A stretch of DNA of 64,000 nucleotides, taken from NCBI GenBank assembly GCA_964602445.1, contig CAZRQV010000003.1, forward strand, positions 1 through 64,000, read 5' to 3'. Position numbers and translations under genes: made by a program. Each line of letters begins with the position of its first letter. Position 1 is the first letter of the stretch. Positions 24,811-32,758 of the stretch are shown here, one piece after another. This DNA is from HGM12587 sp964602445. Lineage in GTDB: Bacteria > Bacillota > Clostridia > Lachnospirales > Lachnospiraceae. The notes beneath the pieces are model-generated. The model was given only the letters and a program-made list of their open reading frames with translations. It was not told where the DNA came from and searched no databases.

Positions 24811-25941
24811 ATGACAGATTTACTGGTCTTACGAGATGAAATTGATAAAATTGACAGGCAGATGGTAGAACTTTTTGAAAAACGTATGGAAATCTGCGGT
24901 CAGGTTGCAGAATATAAGATCAATACCGGAAAAAAGGTATTGGATCGGGAACGGGAACTTCAGAAGCTGAACACGTTAGGAACACTGGCGAGCTCGGAAT
25001 TTAACAAACATGGAGTTACGGAACTTTTTCAGCAGATTATGGCAATGAGCAGAAAGCTGCAGTATCAGCTTTTGGAGCAGAATGGTGTGAAAGGACGTCT
25101 GGATTTTACCTGCGTAGATCAGATCGATAAGACGGGAGTCAGAGTCGTTTATCAGGGACTGGAAGGCGCTTATGCCCATCAGGCAGCTTTGGAATATTTC
25201 GGAAAAGAAGTCAACAGTTTTCATGTGGAAACGTGGCGGGATGCGATGGAAGCGATCAAAGAGGGAAGTGCAGATTATGCAGTGCTTCCGCTGGAAAATT
25301 CTACGGCCGGGATTGTCAATGACAATTATGACCTGTTAAATGAATACAGCAATTATATCGTAGGGGAAAAAGTGATCTATGTAGATCATGTGTTGATGGG
25401 AACGGAAGATGCTCAGTTAGATGACATCGAAATGGTATATTCCCATCCGCAGGCACTGATGCAGTGTGCACGATTTTTAGATGAACATAGTGAATGGAAG
25501 CAGAGAAGTATCAGCAATACGGCAGTTGCTGTGAAAAAAGTGAAAGATGCAGCGGATAAAACGAAAGCAGCCATCGGAAGCAGACAGGCAGCAGAATACT
25601 ATGGCATGAAAGTGCTGAAAGAAGGAATCTGCCATGGAAAAGCAAATTCTACCCGATTTATTATCGTTACCAATCAGAAGATCTTTGAAAAAAATGCAAA
25701 AAAAGTGAGTATCTGTTTTGAAGTACCTCATATCAGCGGTAGTCTGTACAATATTTTGTCTCATTTTATTTACAATGATCTGAACATGAACAAGATTGAA
25801 TCTCGGCCGATTCCGGAAAAACAGTGGGAATATCATTTCTTTGTGGATTTTGATGGCAATCTGAATGACTCTGCAGTCAAAAATGCACTGCGCGGGATCA
25901 AAGAAGAAACGACAAACTTTAAAATTTTAGGAAATTATTAG
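24811..25941 (+). CDS. pheA: Bifunctional chorismate mutase/prephenate dehydratase
   Basis: Makes phenylpyruvate from chorismate in two steps. The 376-residue protein has an AroQ mutase helix bundle (about 1-90, LRDEIDKIDRQMVELFEKR), a prephenate dehydratase domain (about 112-285, with YQGLEGAYAHQAA, the LPLENSTAGIV loop and the catalytic NSTRFIIV), and a C-terminal ACT domain (about 298-376) with the phenylalanine-binding KIESRPIP. This is the full P-protein layout, with feedback inhibition by phenylalanine expected. The ribosome site is weak (GGGGAAA). Confidence 0.95.
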   Translation: MTDLLVLRDEIDKIDRQMVELFEKRMEICGQVAEYKINTGKKVLDRERELQKLNTLGTLASSEFNKHGVTELFQQIMAMSRKLQYQLLEQNGVKGRLDFTCVDQIDKTGVRVVYQGLEGAYAHQAALEYFGKEVNSFHVETWRDAMEAIKEGSADYAVLPLENSTAGIVNDNYDLLNEYSNYIVGEKVIYVDHVLMGTEDAQLDDIEMVYSHPQALMQCARFLDEHSEWKQRSISNTAVAVKKVKDAADKTKAAIGSRQAAEYYGMKVLKEGICHGKANSTRFIIVTNQKIFEKNAKKVSICFEVPHISGSLYNILSHFIYNDLNMNKIESRPIPEKQWEYHFFVDFDGNLNDSAVKNALRGIKEETTNFKILGNY

Positions 25942-25974
25942 GGAAATTCCTAAAATAGAAATGTGAAAAATGGG

Positions 25975-26003
25975 TTGACAATTTCTATATCAAATGATAT
26001 TAT
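25975..26003 (+). promoter_or_regulatory. Promoter of tRNA-Thr
   Basis: A consensus TTGACA (25975-25980) and TATTAT (25998-26003) are 17 nt apart; the tRNA starts about 16 nt after the expected initiation point. Confidence 0.85.
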
Positions 26004-26025
26004 AACTTGGCGTGGTAAAACGCAG

Positions 26026-26098
26026 GCTGCTGTGGCACAGGTGGTAGCGCACCTCATTGGTAGTGAGGAGGTCACGGGTTCAACTCCCGTCAGCAGCT
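26026..26098 (+). tRNA. tRNA-Thr(GGT)
   Basis: A 73-nt cloverleaf: acceptor GCTGCTG/CAGCAGC, anticodon stem CCTCA/TGAGG with loop TTGGTAG (anticodon GGT, reading ACC and ACT), T arm ACGGG-TTCAACT-CCCGT. The D stem has an A-C mismatch. The discriminator is T. CCA is not encoded. It has its own promoter and terminator. Confidence 0.93.
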
Positions 26099-26131
26099 TT
26101 CAAATTCAAAAAATTGAAGAGACACGATGAG

Positions 26132-26157
26132 AAAGCACTTTTAAAAGTGCTTTTTTT
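26132..26157 (+). terminator. Terminator after tRNA-Thr
   Basis: AAAGCACTTTT pairs with AAAAGTGCTTT with almost no loop, followed by a run of T. Confidence 0.9.
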
Positions 26158-26168
26158 GTATGCAATCA

Positions 26169-26197
26169 TTGATTTTGTGTGGAAAAATGTATATACT
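26169..26197 (+). promoter_or_regulatory. Promoter of the M18 aminopeptidase gene
   Basis: TTGATT (26169-26174) and TATACT (26192-26197) are 17 nt apart, about 40 nt before the start codon. The same two hexamers with the same spacing occur before the PepF gene. Confidence 0.65.
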
Positions 26198-26237
26198 AAG
26201 AAGTATGTGTGAGTTTACACTGGAAGGAGAAACAAAC

Positions 26238-27635
26238 ATGGAAAGAAAAAATGTCTGGAAAACTTATGGAGAGACAGAATTAAAAGAACTTCATGAAATT
26301 AATGAAAGATATAAAAAATGTCTGGATCATGGAAAAACAGAAAGAGAATGTGTCAGCCTGACTGTTGAAATGGCAGAAGCAGCAGGATACAGAAATATCG
26401 AAACAGTACTTGCAGAAGGTAAAGCACTTGCTGCAGGAGATAAAGTATACGCAGTATGCATGGGCAAAGCCATTGCATTGTTCCAGATGGGACAGGAACC
26501 AATCTCAAAAGGTATGAATATTTTAGGAGCACACATCGACTCCCCACGTATTGATATCAAACAGAATCCATTATACGAAAACGAAGATTTTGCATATCTG
26601 GATACCCATTATTATGGCGGAATCAAAAAATACCAGTGGGTAGCACAGCCAATGGCAATCCACGGTGTGGTAGCGAAAAAAGACGGTACCGTTGTTAATG
26701 TTGTGATCGGTGAAAAAGATACAGATCCTGTAGTATGCATTACAGATCTTCTGATCCATCTTTCCGGAAAACAAATGGAAAAGAGCGCTGCAACAGTAAT
26801 CGAAGGAGAAGGACTGGATATTCTGATCGGAAATCAGCCAATCGAAAAAAATCCGGATCTTGACAAAGAAGAAAAAGAAGCAGTAAAAGCAAACATTCTG
26901 AAAATCTTAAAAGATGCTTATGACATCGAAGAAGAAGACTTTACTTCAGCAGAACTGGAATTGGTTCCGGCAGGAAAAGCAAGAGACTGCGGACTGGACA
27001 GAAGTATGGTTATGGCTTATGGACAGGACGACAGAGTTTGTGCATTCACTTCTCTGTTTGCAATGCTGGAAACAGAAGGTGTGAAGAGAACCAGCTGCTG
27101 TCTTTTAGTAGACAAAGAAGAAATCGGAAGTGTCGGAGCAACTGGTATGGAATCCAGATTCTTCGAAAATACGGTAGCAGAACTGATCGCATTAAATGAA
27201 GGCGAATCAGAATTAAAAGTTCGTCGTGCAATGGCTAATTCACGGATGCTTTCTTCTGACGTAAGTGCAGGCTATGATCCGTTATATGCAGAAGTATTTG
27301 AAAAACGCAGTGCAGCATTTTTATCCAGCGGACTTTCCTTTAACAAATTTACAGGAAGCAGAGGAAAAGGCGGCTCTAATGATGCCAACGCAGAATATAT
27401 CGGAAAACTTCGTAAAGTATTTGATGATGCGAACGTAGCATACCAGTTTGCAGAACTTGGAAAAGTAGATGTAGGCGGCGGCGGAACCATCGCATACATT
27501 ATGGCAAATTACGGAATGGAAGTTATTGACAGTGGTGTGGCTGTATTAAATATGCACGCACCATATGAAATCAGCAGCAAAGCGGATGTTTATGAAGCAG
27601 TTAAGGGATATAAAGCATTCCTTCTCATGGATTAA
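26238..27635 (+). CDS. M18 family aminopeptidase
   Basis: A cytosolic dinuclear-zinc aminopeptidase of 465 residues that removes N-terminal (often acidic) residues from peptides. Family motifs are GAHIDSPRIDIK (first metal His/Asp), the DKEEIGSVGATGMES block (catalytic Glu), SSDVSAGYDP, GGSNDANAEY, and the C-terminal LNMHAPYEISSKAD (metal His). The ATG at 26238 follows GGAGAAAC; a longer frame from 26160 would run through the promoter. It begins a series of three peptidases (with PepD and PepF). Confidence 0.94.
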   Translation: MERKNVWKTYGETELKELHEINERYKKCLDHGKTERECVSLTVEMAEAAGYRNIETVLAEGKALAAGDKVYAVCMGKAIALFQMGQEPISKGMNILGAHIDSPRIDIKQNPLYENEDFAYLDTHYYGGIKKYQWVAQPMAIHGVVAKKDGTVVNVVIGEKDTDPVVCITDLLIHLSGKQMEKSAATVIEGEGLDILIGNQPIEKNPDLDKEEKEAVKANILKILKDAYDIEEEDFTSAELELVPAGKARDCGLDRSMVMAYGQDDRVCAFTSLFAMLETEGVKRTSCCLLVDKEEIGSVGATGMESRFFENTVAELIALNEGESELKVRRAMANSRMLSSDVSAGYDPLYAEVFEKRSAAFLSSGLSFNKFTGSRGKGGSNDANAEYIGKLRKVFDDANVAYQFAELGKVDVGGGGTIAYIMANYGMEVIDSGVAVLNMHAPYEISSKADVYEAVKGYKAFLLMD

Positions 27636-27653
27636 AATAACGTTACAGCAGAG

Positions 27654-27686
27654 AAAAGGGTTGTTACTTGGGTAACAGCCCTTTTG
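27654..27686 (+). terminator. Terminator after the M18 aminopeptidase gene
   Basis: AAAAGGGTTGTTAC (27654-27667) pairs with GTAACAGCCCTTTT (27672-27685), one G-T pair. The T run is four long. The next gene starts only 20 nt on, so termination is probably partial. Confidence 0.75.
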
Positions 27687-27705
27687 AAAAATAAAAGGAA
27701 AAGAA

Positions 27706-28626
27706 ATGAATTATTATTTAGCTCCGCTAGAAGGAATTACAGGATTTATTTACCGAACTACATATGAAAAATATTTTGGCAGTATCAGAAAGTATTTTTC
27801 ACCGTTTATTACGACAAATCAGCATTTTGCATTTCAGAACAGGGATAAAAGGGATATTTTGCCGGAAAATAATAAGGGGCTGCATCTGATCCCTCAGGTT
27901 TTGACCAACAATGCCGAGCAGTTTGTGGATATGCTGTCGAAGATCGAGGCACTTGGCTATCGGGAAGTGAATCTGAATCTGGGCTGTCCTTCTAAAACGG
28001 TGGTCACAAAGAAAAAAGGATCTGGCTTTCTGGCATATCCGGAAGAGCTGGACCGCTTTTTAGACGAAGTGTTTTATCACGACCGTCATATGGAAATTTC
28101 GGTAAAAACGAGGATTGGTATGGAAGATCCGGAAGAATTTTACCGTCTGTTAAAAATCTATAATAAATATCCCTTGAAGGAACTGATCATTCATCCGAGA
28201 CTGCAGTCGGATTATTATAAAAATGTTCCGAATATGGAAATTTTCAAGGAAAGCATTGGACTGTCTAAAGCACCGCTGTGTTATAACGGAGACCTCTTTA
28301 CCGTGGAAGATTTGAAAGTATTTGAAGCAGAATTTCCACAGATTACCAATGTTATGCTGGGAAGAGGAATCTTGAAAGCACCGTCGCTGTTAAGAGAGCT
28401 GCAGGGAGAATCGAGAAATTTGGCTCAGTGGCATGCGTTTTTGACAGAGTTGTGTGAACGATATGAAGAAGAGCTTTCCGGAGACCGGAATGTACTGTTT
28501 AAGATGAAAGAATTATGGTTTTATCTGTTTCAGTCCCTTCCGGATTCCCAGAAAAATGCGAAGGAAATGCGGAAATTAAAAGATCTGCAAGAGTATCGCA
28601 TGTTGGTAAAAAGGATTTTGATGTAA
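27706..28626 (+). CDS. tRNA-dihydrouridine synthase family protein
   Basis: An FMN-dependent reductase of 306 residues that makes dihydrouridine in tRNA. The TIM-barrel opens with YYLAPLEGITGFIYR (FMN-binding start, normally MAPMxG), carries the catalytic Cys in LNLGCPSKTVVTKKKGSGFL (about 98), VKTRIGM, IHPR and NGDLFTVED, and MLGRGIL. The C-terminal helical domain is shorter than in DusB, so I do not assign a subtype. PepD follows 17 nt later. Confidence 0.92.
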   Translation: MNYYLAPLEGITGFIYRTTYEKYFGSIRKYFSPFITTNQHFAFQNRDKRDILPENNKGLHLIPQVLTNNAEQFVDMLSKIEALGYREVNLNLGCPSKTVVTKKKGSGFLAYPEELDRFLDEVFYHDRHMEISVKTRIGMEDPEEFYRLLKIYNKYPLKELIIHPRLQSDYYKNVPNMEIFKESIGLSKAPLCYNGDLFTVEDLKVFEAEFPQITNVMLGRGILKAPSLLRELQGESRNLAQWHAFLTELCERYEEELSGDRNVLFKMKELWFYLFQSLPDSQKNAKEMRKLKDLQEYRMLVKRILM

Positions 28627-28643
28627 CGACAGGAGGACAACAT

Positions 28644-30077
28644 ATGTTAGAAAACTTAGAACCAAAATCGGTATTTGGTTATTTTGAAGAAATCTGTCAC
28701 ATTCCTCACGGATCCGGAAATATGGATCAGATCAGCCGGTTTTGTGTAGAGTTTGCACAAAAACATGACTTGAAATATGTGCAGGATGACATGAAAAATG
28801 TGATCATCATCAAAGAAGCAACACCGGGATATGAAACAAAAGAGCCGGTGATCATTCAGGGGCATCTGGATATGGTATGTGAAAAACATCCGGAGAAAGA
28901 AAAAGATTTTCTGACAGAGGGACTGGATCTTTGTACAGACGGGACCATGGTATGGGCAGATGGAACAACGCTGGGAGGCGATGATGGAATTGCAGTTGCG
29001 TATGCGCTGGCACTCCTTGCAGCGAAAGATCTGAAACATCCGAGGCTGGAAGTTGTGCTGACCGTAGACGAAGAAACCGGATTGTATGGTGCGGAAGCCA
29101 TTGATCTTTCCATGTTAAAAGGAAAGAAACTAATCAATATTGATTCGGAAGAGGAAGGAATCTTTACGGTAGGCTGTGCAGGCGGCGTAACCTTAGAATG
29201 CAGTATTCCTGTGAAGCGAGTGCACAAAACCGGACTTGCCTGCCGTCTGCAGATCGGCGGATTGTTAGGCGGACATTCCGGAGTTGAGATCGATCAGGGA
29301 CGTGCCAATGCCAGTGTCATCCTTGGACGTGTATTGTTTGCAATGAGTCAGCAGATGAATGTGGATATCATTTCCATGGAAGGCGGTCAGAAGGACAATG
29401 CCATCCCAAGAACAGCCTGGGCGGACGTATTACTGGAGGAACAAATGGTTCATCAAGCACAAATGCTGATCCAAGAACAGGAAAACCTGCTGAAAAATGA
29501 ATTTCATGCAGGAGATGCCGGTCTGGAGATCCGGCTGACCAAGGAAGGCGTGCAGGAAGCAGAGGTGCTGGAAGCTCATTCCGGAACACAGGTGATCCAT
29601 ACACTGGTCAATATCCCAAACGGAATCCAGTCTTACAGCATGGACATCAAAGGTCTGGTAGAAACGTCTTTGAATCTGGGAATCATGAAACTGCAGGATA
29701 CAGAACTGCTCCTTTCCTTTGCAATCCGAAGCTCTGTGGAATCAGCCAAACAGTATCTGCGGGATCGGGTGACTCTGTTTGTAGAAATGTTAGGCGGTAC
29801 GGCAAAAGCACAGGGAGATTATCCGGGATGGGAATATCGTCCAGATTCTCCGCTGAGAGAGCGTTTTATAGAAGTGTATCAGACTATGTATGGAAAAGAA
29901 CCGATCGTAGAAACAATCCATGCAGGCTTGGAATGTGGTTTGCTGTCTCAAAAGATCGAGGATTTGGATTGCATTTCCTTTGGACCGAATATGAAAGGGG
30001 TTCATACGTTTGAAGAAACACTGGAAGTAGAGTCCGTGAAAAGATGCTGGGAATTTTTATGTGCTGTGTTGGAATAG
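28644..30077 (+). CDS. pepD: Aminoacyl-histidine dipeptidase (PepD, M20C)
   Basis: A 477-residue cytosolic metallodipeptidase (carnosinase type) that hydrolyses Xaa-His and other dipeptides. Metal and catalytic residues are in GHLDMVCEK, LGGDDGIAVAYALA, VDEETGLYGA and INIDSEEEG, and the late H-x-G loop is in TIHAGLECG. A lid/dimerisation domain (about 180-380) separates the halves. Start is the ATG at 28644 behind GGAGG; a frame opening at 28515 is inside the dus gene and is not supported. No terminator follows. Confidence 0.95.
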   Translation: MLENLEPKSVFGYFEEICHIPHGSGNMDQISRFCVEFAQKHDLKYVQDDMKNVIIIKEATPGYETKEPVIIQGHLDMVCEKHPEKEKDFLTEGLDLCTDGTMVWADGTTLGGDDGIAVAYALALLAAKDLKHPRLEVVLTVDEETGLYGAEAIDLSMLKGKKLINIDSEEEGIFTVGCAGGVTLECSIPVKRVHKTGLACRLQIGGLLGGHSGVEIDQGRANASVILGRVLFAMSQQMNVDIISMEGGQKDNAIPRTAWADVLLEEQMVHQAQMLIQEQENLLKNEFHAGDAGLEIRLTKEGVQEAEVLEAHSGTQVIHTLVNIPNGIQSYSMDIKGLVETSLNLGIMKLQDTELLLSFAIRSSVESAKQYLRDRVTLFVEMLGGTAKAQGDYPGWEYRPDSPLRERFIEVYQTMYGKEPIVETIHAGLECGLLSQKIEDLDCISFGPNMKGVHTFEETLEVESVKRCWEFLCAVLE

Positions 30078-30087
30078 CAAAGCAGCG

Positions 30088-30116
30088 TTGATTTTGCGCA
30101 TTAAAGCGTATATACT
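30088..30116 (+). promoter_or_regulatory. Promoter of the PepF gene
   Basis: TTGATT (30088-30093) and TATACT (30111-30116) are 17 nt apart. They are followed by a leader of about 125 nt before the start codon at 30247. Confidence 0.65.
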
Positions 30117-30145
30117 GTGAAGTATGATGCCTGAGAGGCGAAAGA

Positions 30146-30176
30146 TTCCGGCATTTGAAAACAAGAAAAGCCGGAA
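30146..30176 (+). other. Leader hairpin before the PepF gene
   Basis: TTCCGGC (30146-30152) and GCCGGAA (30170-30176) form a 7-bp GC-rich stem with a 17-nt A-rich loop. A third CCGGA follows near 30187-30191 and might compete for pairing. No T run. Confidence 0.5.
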
Positions 30177-30246
30177 CGTGGAAAAACCGGATTGCAGAAA
30201 GGCTGCGTTCGATGATTACAAATTATAGAAAGAAGAGGATTTTTGT

Positions 30247-31950
30247 ATGAAATTTTCACAGATGACTTATGAAAGACTGGATGTAGAAAATGTCAAAACA
30301 CAGATTCAGGAATTGATCACAAAACTGGAAAATGCAAAAAGCTATGAAGAAGCCAGAGCTGTATTTTTAGAACAAAATACACTGGAAAAACATGTAGATA
30401 CGATGATGACACTGGCAAGTGTTCGTCATTCGATCAATACAGAAGATGCATTTTATGATGAAGAAATGAAATTCTGCGATGCATCAGAACCGGAAATTAC
30501 AGAATATGTACAGAAATGGAACGATGCACTGTCTAAAAATCAGTTTCGTCCGGAATTTGAAAAAGAATTCGGAACATTGATGTTCGTAAAATCAGAAATG
30601 GCACAGAAAACATTTTCTCCGGAAATCATCCCAATGCTGCAGGAAGAAAATGAACTGGCAACTGCTTATGAAAAGCTGCTGGCATCTGCACAGATTCCGT
30701 TTGAAGGAAATGTATATACACTCTCCCAGATCACACCGTTAAAAAACGATGCAGATGACGAGAGAAGACTGGCTGCATGGAAAGCAGAAGGTCAGTGGTA
30801 TAAAGATCATCAGGCAGAACTGGATGATCTTTATGATAAGCTGGTACATGTACGTGATGCCATCGGAAGAAAACTGGGATATGACGGATTTACAGAACTT
30901 GGCTATTATCGTATGCAGCGTAACTGCTATACAAAAGAAGATGTAGAAAAATTCCGTGAAGCGGTAGTGAAATATCTGGTACCTGTCGCAGATCAGATCT
31001 TCAGAGAACAGGCAAAACGTCTTGGAAAAGAATATCCGATGAGTTATGCAGACAATGCACTGGAATTCCGCTCCGGAAATCCAAGACCATGCGGTGATGC
31101 AGACCAGATCCTTGCACAGGGAAAAAGATTTTATGATGAACTTTCACCGGAAACCAGCGAATTTTTCAATATGATGCTGGATAATGAACTTCTGGATGTG
31201 CTTTCTACCAAAGGAAAAGCAGGCGGCGGATTCTGTACCAGCATTTCAGACTATGAAGTTCCGTTTATCTTTGCTAACTTTAACGGAACCCAGCATGATG
31301 TGGAAGTGGTAACTCACGAAGCAGGACATGCATTTGCAGCATGGATGAACCGCAAACGTGTTCCAAACAGCAATATCTGGCCGGGATTGGAAGCGTGTGA
31401 AGTTCATTCTATGTCAATGGAATTCTTTGCATGGCCATGGGCAGAAGGATTTTTCGGAGAAGATACTAAAAAATTCTATTACAGCCATCTGGCAGGTGCA
31501 CTGAAATTTATTCCATATGGTACGTTAGTAGATCATTTCCAGCATGTGGTATTTGAAAAACCGGATATGACTCCAAGAGAAAGACATGACGTATGGAAAG
31601 AACTTTCCGGCATTTATATGCCATGGATGAAGCTGGACGGAGAGATTCCATTCTACAGTGATGGAGAAGCATGGCAGCGTCAGCATCATATTTACTCCAG
31701 TCCGTTCTATTATATTGACTATTGTCTGGCACAGACCGTATCATTGCAGTTCTGGGCAAAACTTCAGAAAGACCAGAAAGATGCATGGGAACATTACATG
31801 GCATATACCAAACAGGGCGGAAGCTGTGTATTTACAGAACTTCTGAAAAATGCAGGCATGGAAAGTCCGTTTGAAGAAACAACTTTGAAAGAAGTATGCG
31901 AGACAGCAGCAAACTGGCTTGCAGAATTTGATATGGAAGGAATCTTCTAG
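30247..31950 (+). CDS. pepF: M3 family oligoendopeptidase
   Basis: A 567-residue cytosolic zinc peptidase that cuts oligopeptides of medium length. The HEAGH zinc motif is at residues 357-361 (VTHEAGHAFAAWM), with the third ligand in the EVHSMSMEFF helix. The N-terminal domain is the usual PepF helical cap. It lies between PepD and the Opp import operon, so the cluster can feed imported peptides into the amino-acid pool. Ribosome site AGAAAGAAGAGG is moderate. Confidence 0.94.
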   Translation: MKFSQMTYERLDVENVKTQIQELITKLENAKSYEEARAVFLEQNTLEKHVDTMMTLASVRHSINTEDAFYDEEMKFCDASEPEITEYVQKWNDALSKNQFRPEFEKEFGTLMFVKSEMAQKTFSPEIIPMLQEENELATAYEKLLASAQIPFEGNVYTLSQITPLKNDADDERRLAAWKAEGQWYKDHQAELDDLYDKLVHVRDAIGRKLGYDGFTELGYYRMQRNCYTKEDVEKFREAVVKYLVPVADQIFREQAKRLGKEYPMSYADNALEFRSGNPRPCGDADQILAQGKRFYDELSPETSEFFNMMLDNELLDVLSTKGKAGGGFCTSISDYEVPFIFANFNGTQHDVEVVTHEAGHAFAAWMNRKRVPNSNIWPGLEACEVHSMSMEFFAWPWAEGFFGEDTKKFYYSHLAGALKFIPYGTLVDHFQHVVFEKPDMTPRERHDVWKELSGIYMPWMKLDGEIPFYSDGEAWQRQHHIYSSPFYYIDYCLAQTVSLQFWAKLQKDQKDAWEHYMAYTKQGGSCVFTELLKNAGMESPFEETTLKEVCETAANWLAEFDMEGIF

Positions 31951-31952
31951 GC

Positions 31953-32501
31953 ATGAAAGAAAATAAAAAGAATGCCAAAAAAGCAAAAGGCAGAAGAGCC
32001 TATCTGAATGATTTTAAATTAGATGAAAAAGGAGAATATCAATACGAAGGGCTCCTTTATCAGTGGGCAGGAGAAGAAGAAGCGTATCGGCATACGCTTC
32101 TTGCCCTCTGGGGTCTGGGAGTTCTTCAGATGATAAGTGTTCTGGCAGCAGGATTTGTGGAAGCACCGGGAGTGTTAAAAGGATTTTATGTAATCTTTCC
32201 ATATATTGTCAGTTTGGTAGCGTCAGTCAGTGTCCTTTGGGGAATCTGGCGTCTGACGGAAGGAAAAAAACCACTGCGCGCCTATATCTATAAGGCAAGT
32301 GTGGCAGCGCTTCCGGTACGTACCCTGATCGTTATGATCGCAGGCGGAATTTCCGTGATCGGTGAAATCTATTATGAAGTTTCCCATGGGACACAGGGAC
32401 AGCTTTCTTTGATCCTTCTGTTCCTTGTACTGGAAATCATATCGGTGATCTGTGCGGCACTGATCTTAAAAAAAGTACAGAATATGCCTTGGGAACTCTA
32501 A
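31953..32501 (+). CDS. Small membrane protein of unknown function
   Basis: I do not recognise the family. The 182-residue product starts with a very basic tail (about 1-25, Lys/Arg-rich), then a short soluble part with YEGLLYQWAGEEEAY, and four hydrophobic segments (about 50-70, 76-95, 110-130, 148-172). The gene starts 2 nt after pepF, so it is co-expressed with the peptidase. Its start lacks a strong ribosome site, which fits translational coupling. Confidence 0.75.
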   Translation: MKENKKNAKKAKGRRAYLNDFKLDEKGEYQYEGLLYQWAGEEEAYRHTLLALWGLGVLQMISVLAAGFVEAPGVLKGFYVIFPYIVSLVASVSVLWGIWRLTEGKKPLRAYIYKASVAALPVRTLIVMIAGGISVIGEIYYEVSHGTQGQLSLILLFLVLEIISVICAALILKKVQNMPWEL

Positions 32502-32511
32502 AATTACTAAA

Positions 32512-32535
32512 AAAACAGTAAAATTTAACTGTTTT
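32512..32535 (+). terminator. Weak AT-rich terminator before the opp promoter
   Basis: AAAACAGT (32512-32519) pairs with ACTGTTTT (32528-32535). The stem is AT-rich and the T run is short, so efficiency is doubtful. Confidence 0.4.
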
Positions 32536-32559
32536 GTATTAATACTTTACAAAAGTGAA

Positions 32560-32588
32560 TTGACAAAATGTGTTGTAAAGGCTATAAT
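32560..32588 (+). promoter_or_regulatory. Consensus promoter of the opp operon
   Basis: TTGACA (32560-32565) and TATAAT (32583-32588), both perfect, are separated by exactly 17 nt. It is the strongest promoter in the window. A leader of about 165 nt follows, with AACGCTT twice near 32597-32617, up to AAAGGAGG before the ATG at 32759. Confidence 0.9.
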
Positions 32589-32758
32589 ACAGAGCAAACG
32601 CTTTGAAAGAACGCTTGTGAAGGGCAAAAATGAAGCGTAGAATAAGGGGAGATCCCAGTTTTATGAGATTATTAGGAGTCTTATAAAAAACCCTTGTATA
32701 CGTGCATGGTAGAATACGCCAAGGACGGATGCGAAAAATATAAAGGAGGAAAATTTTT

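Noticed and set aside
25924..25956. 10-bp inverted repeat across the pheA stop codon
   Set aside because: No T run follows and the repeat is AT-rich; too weak to call a terminator.
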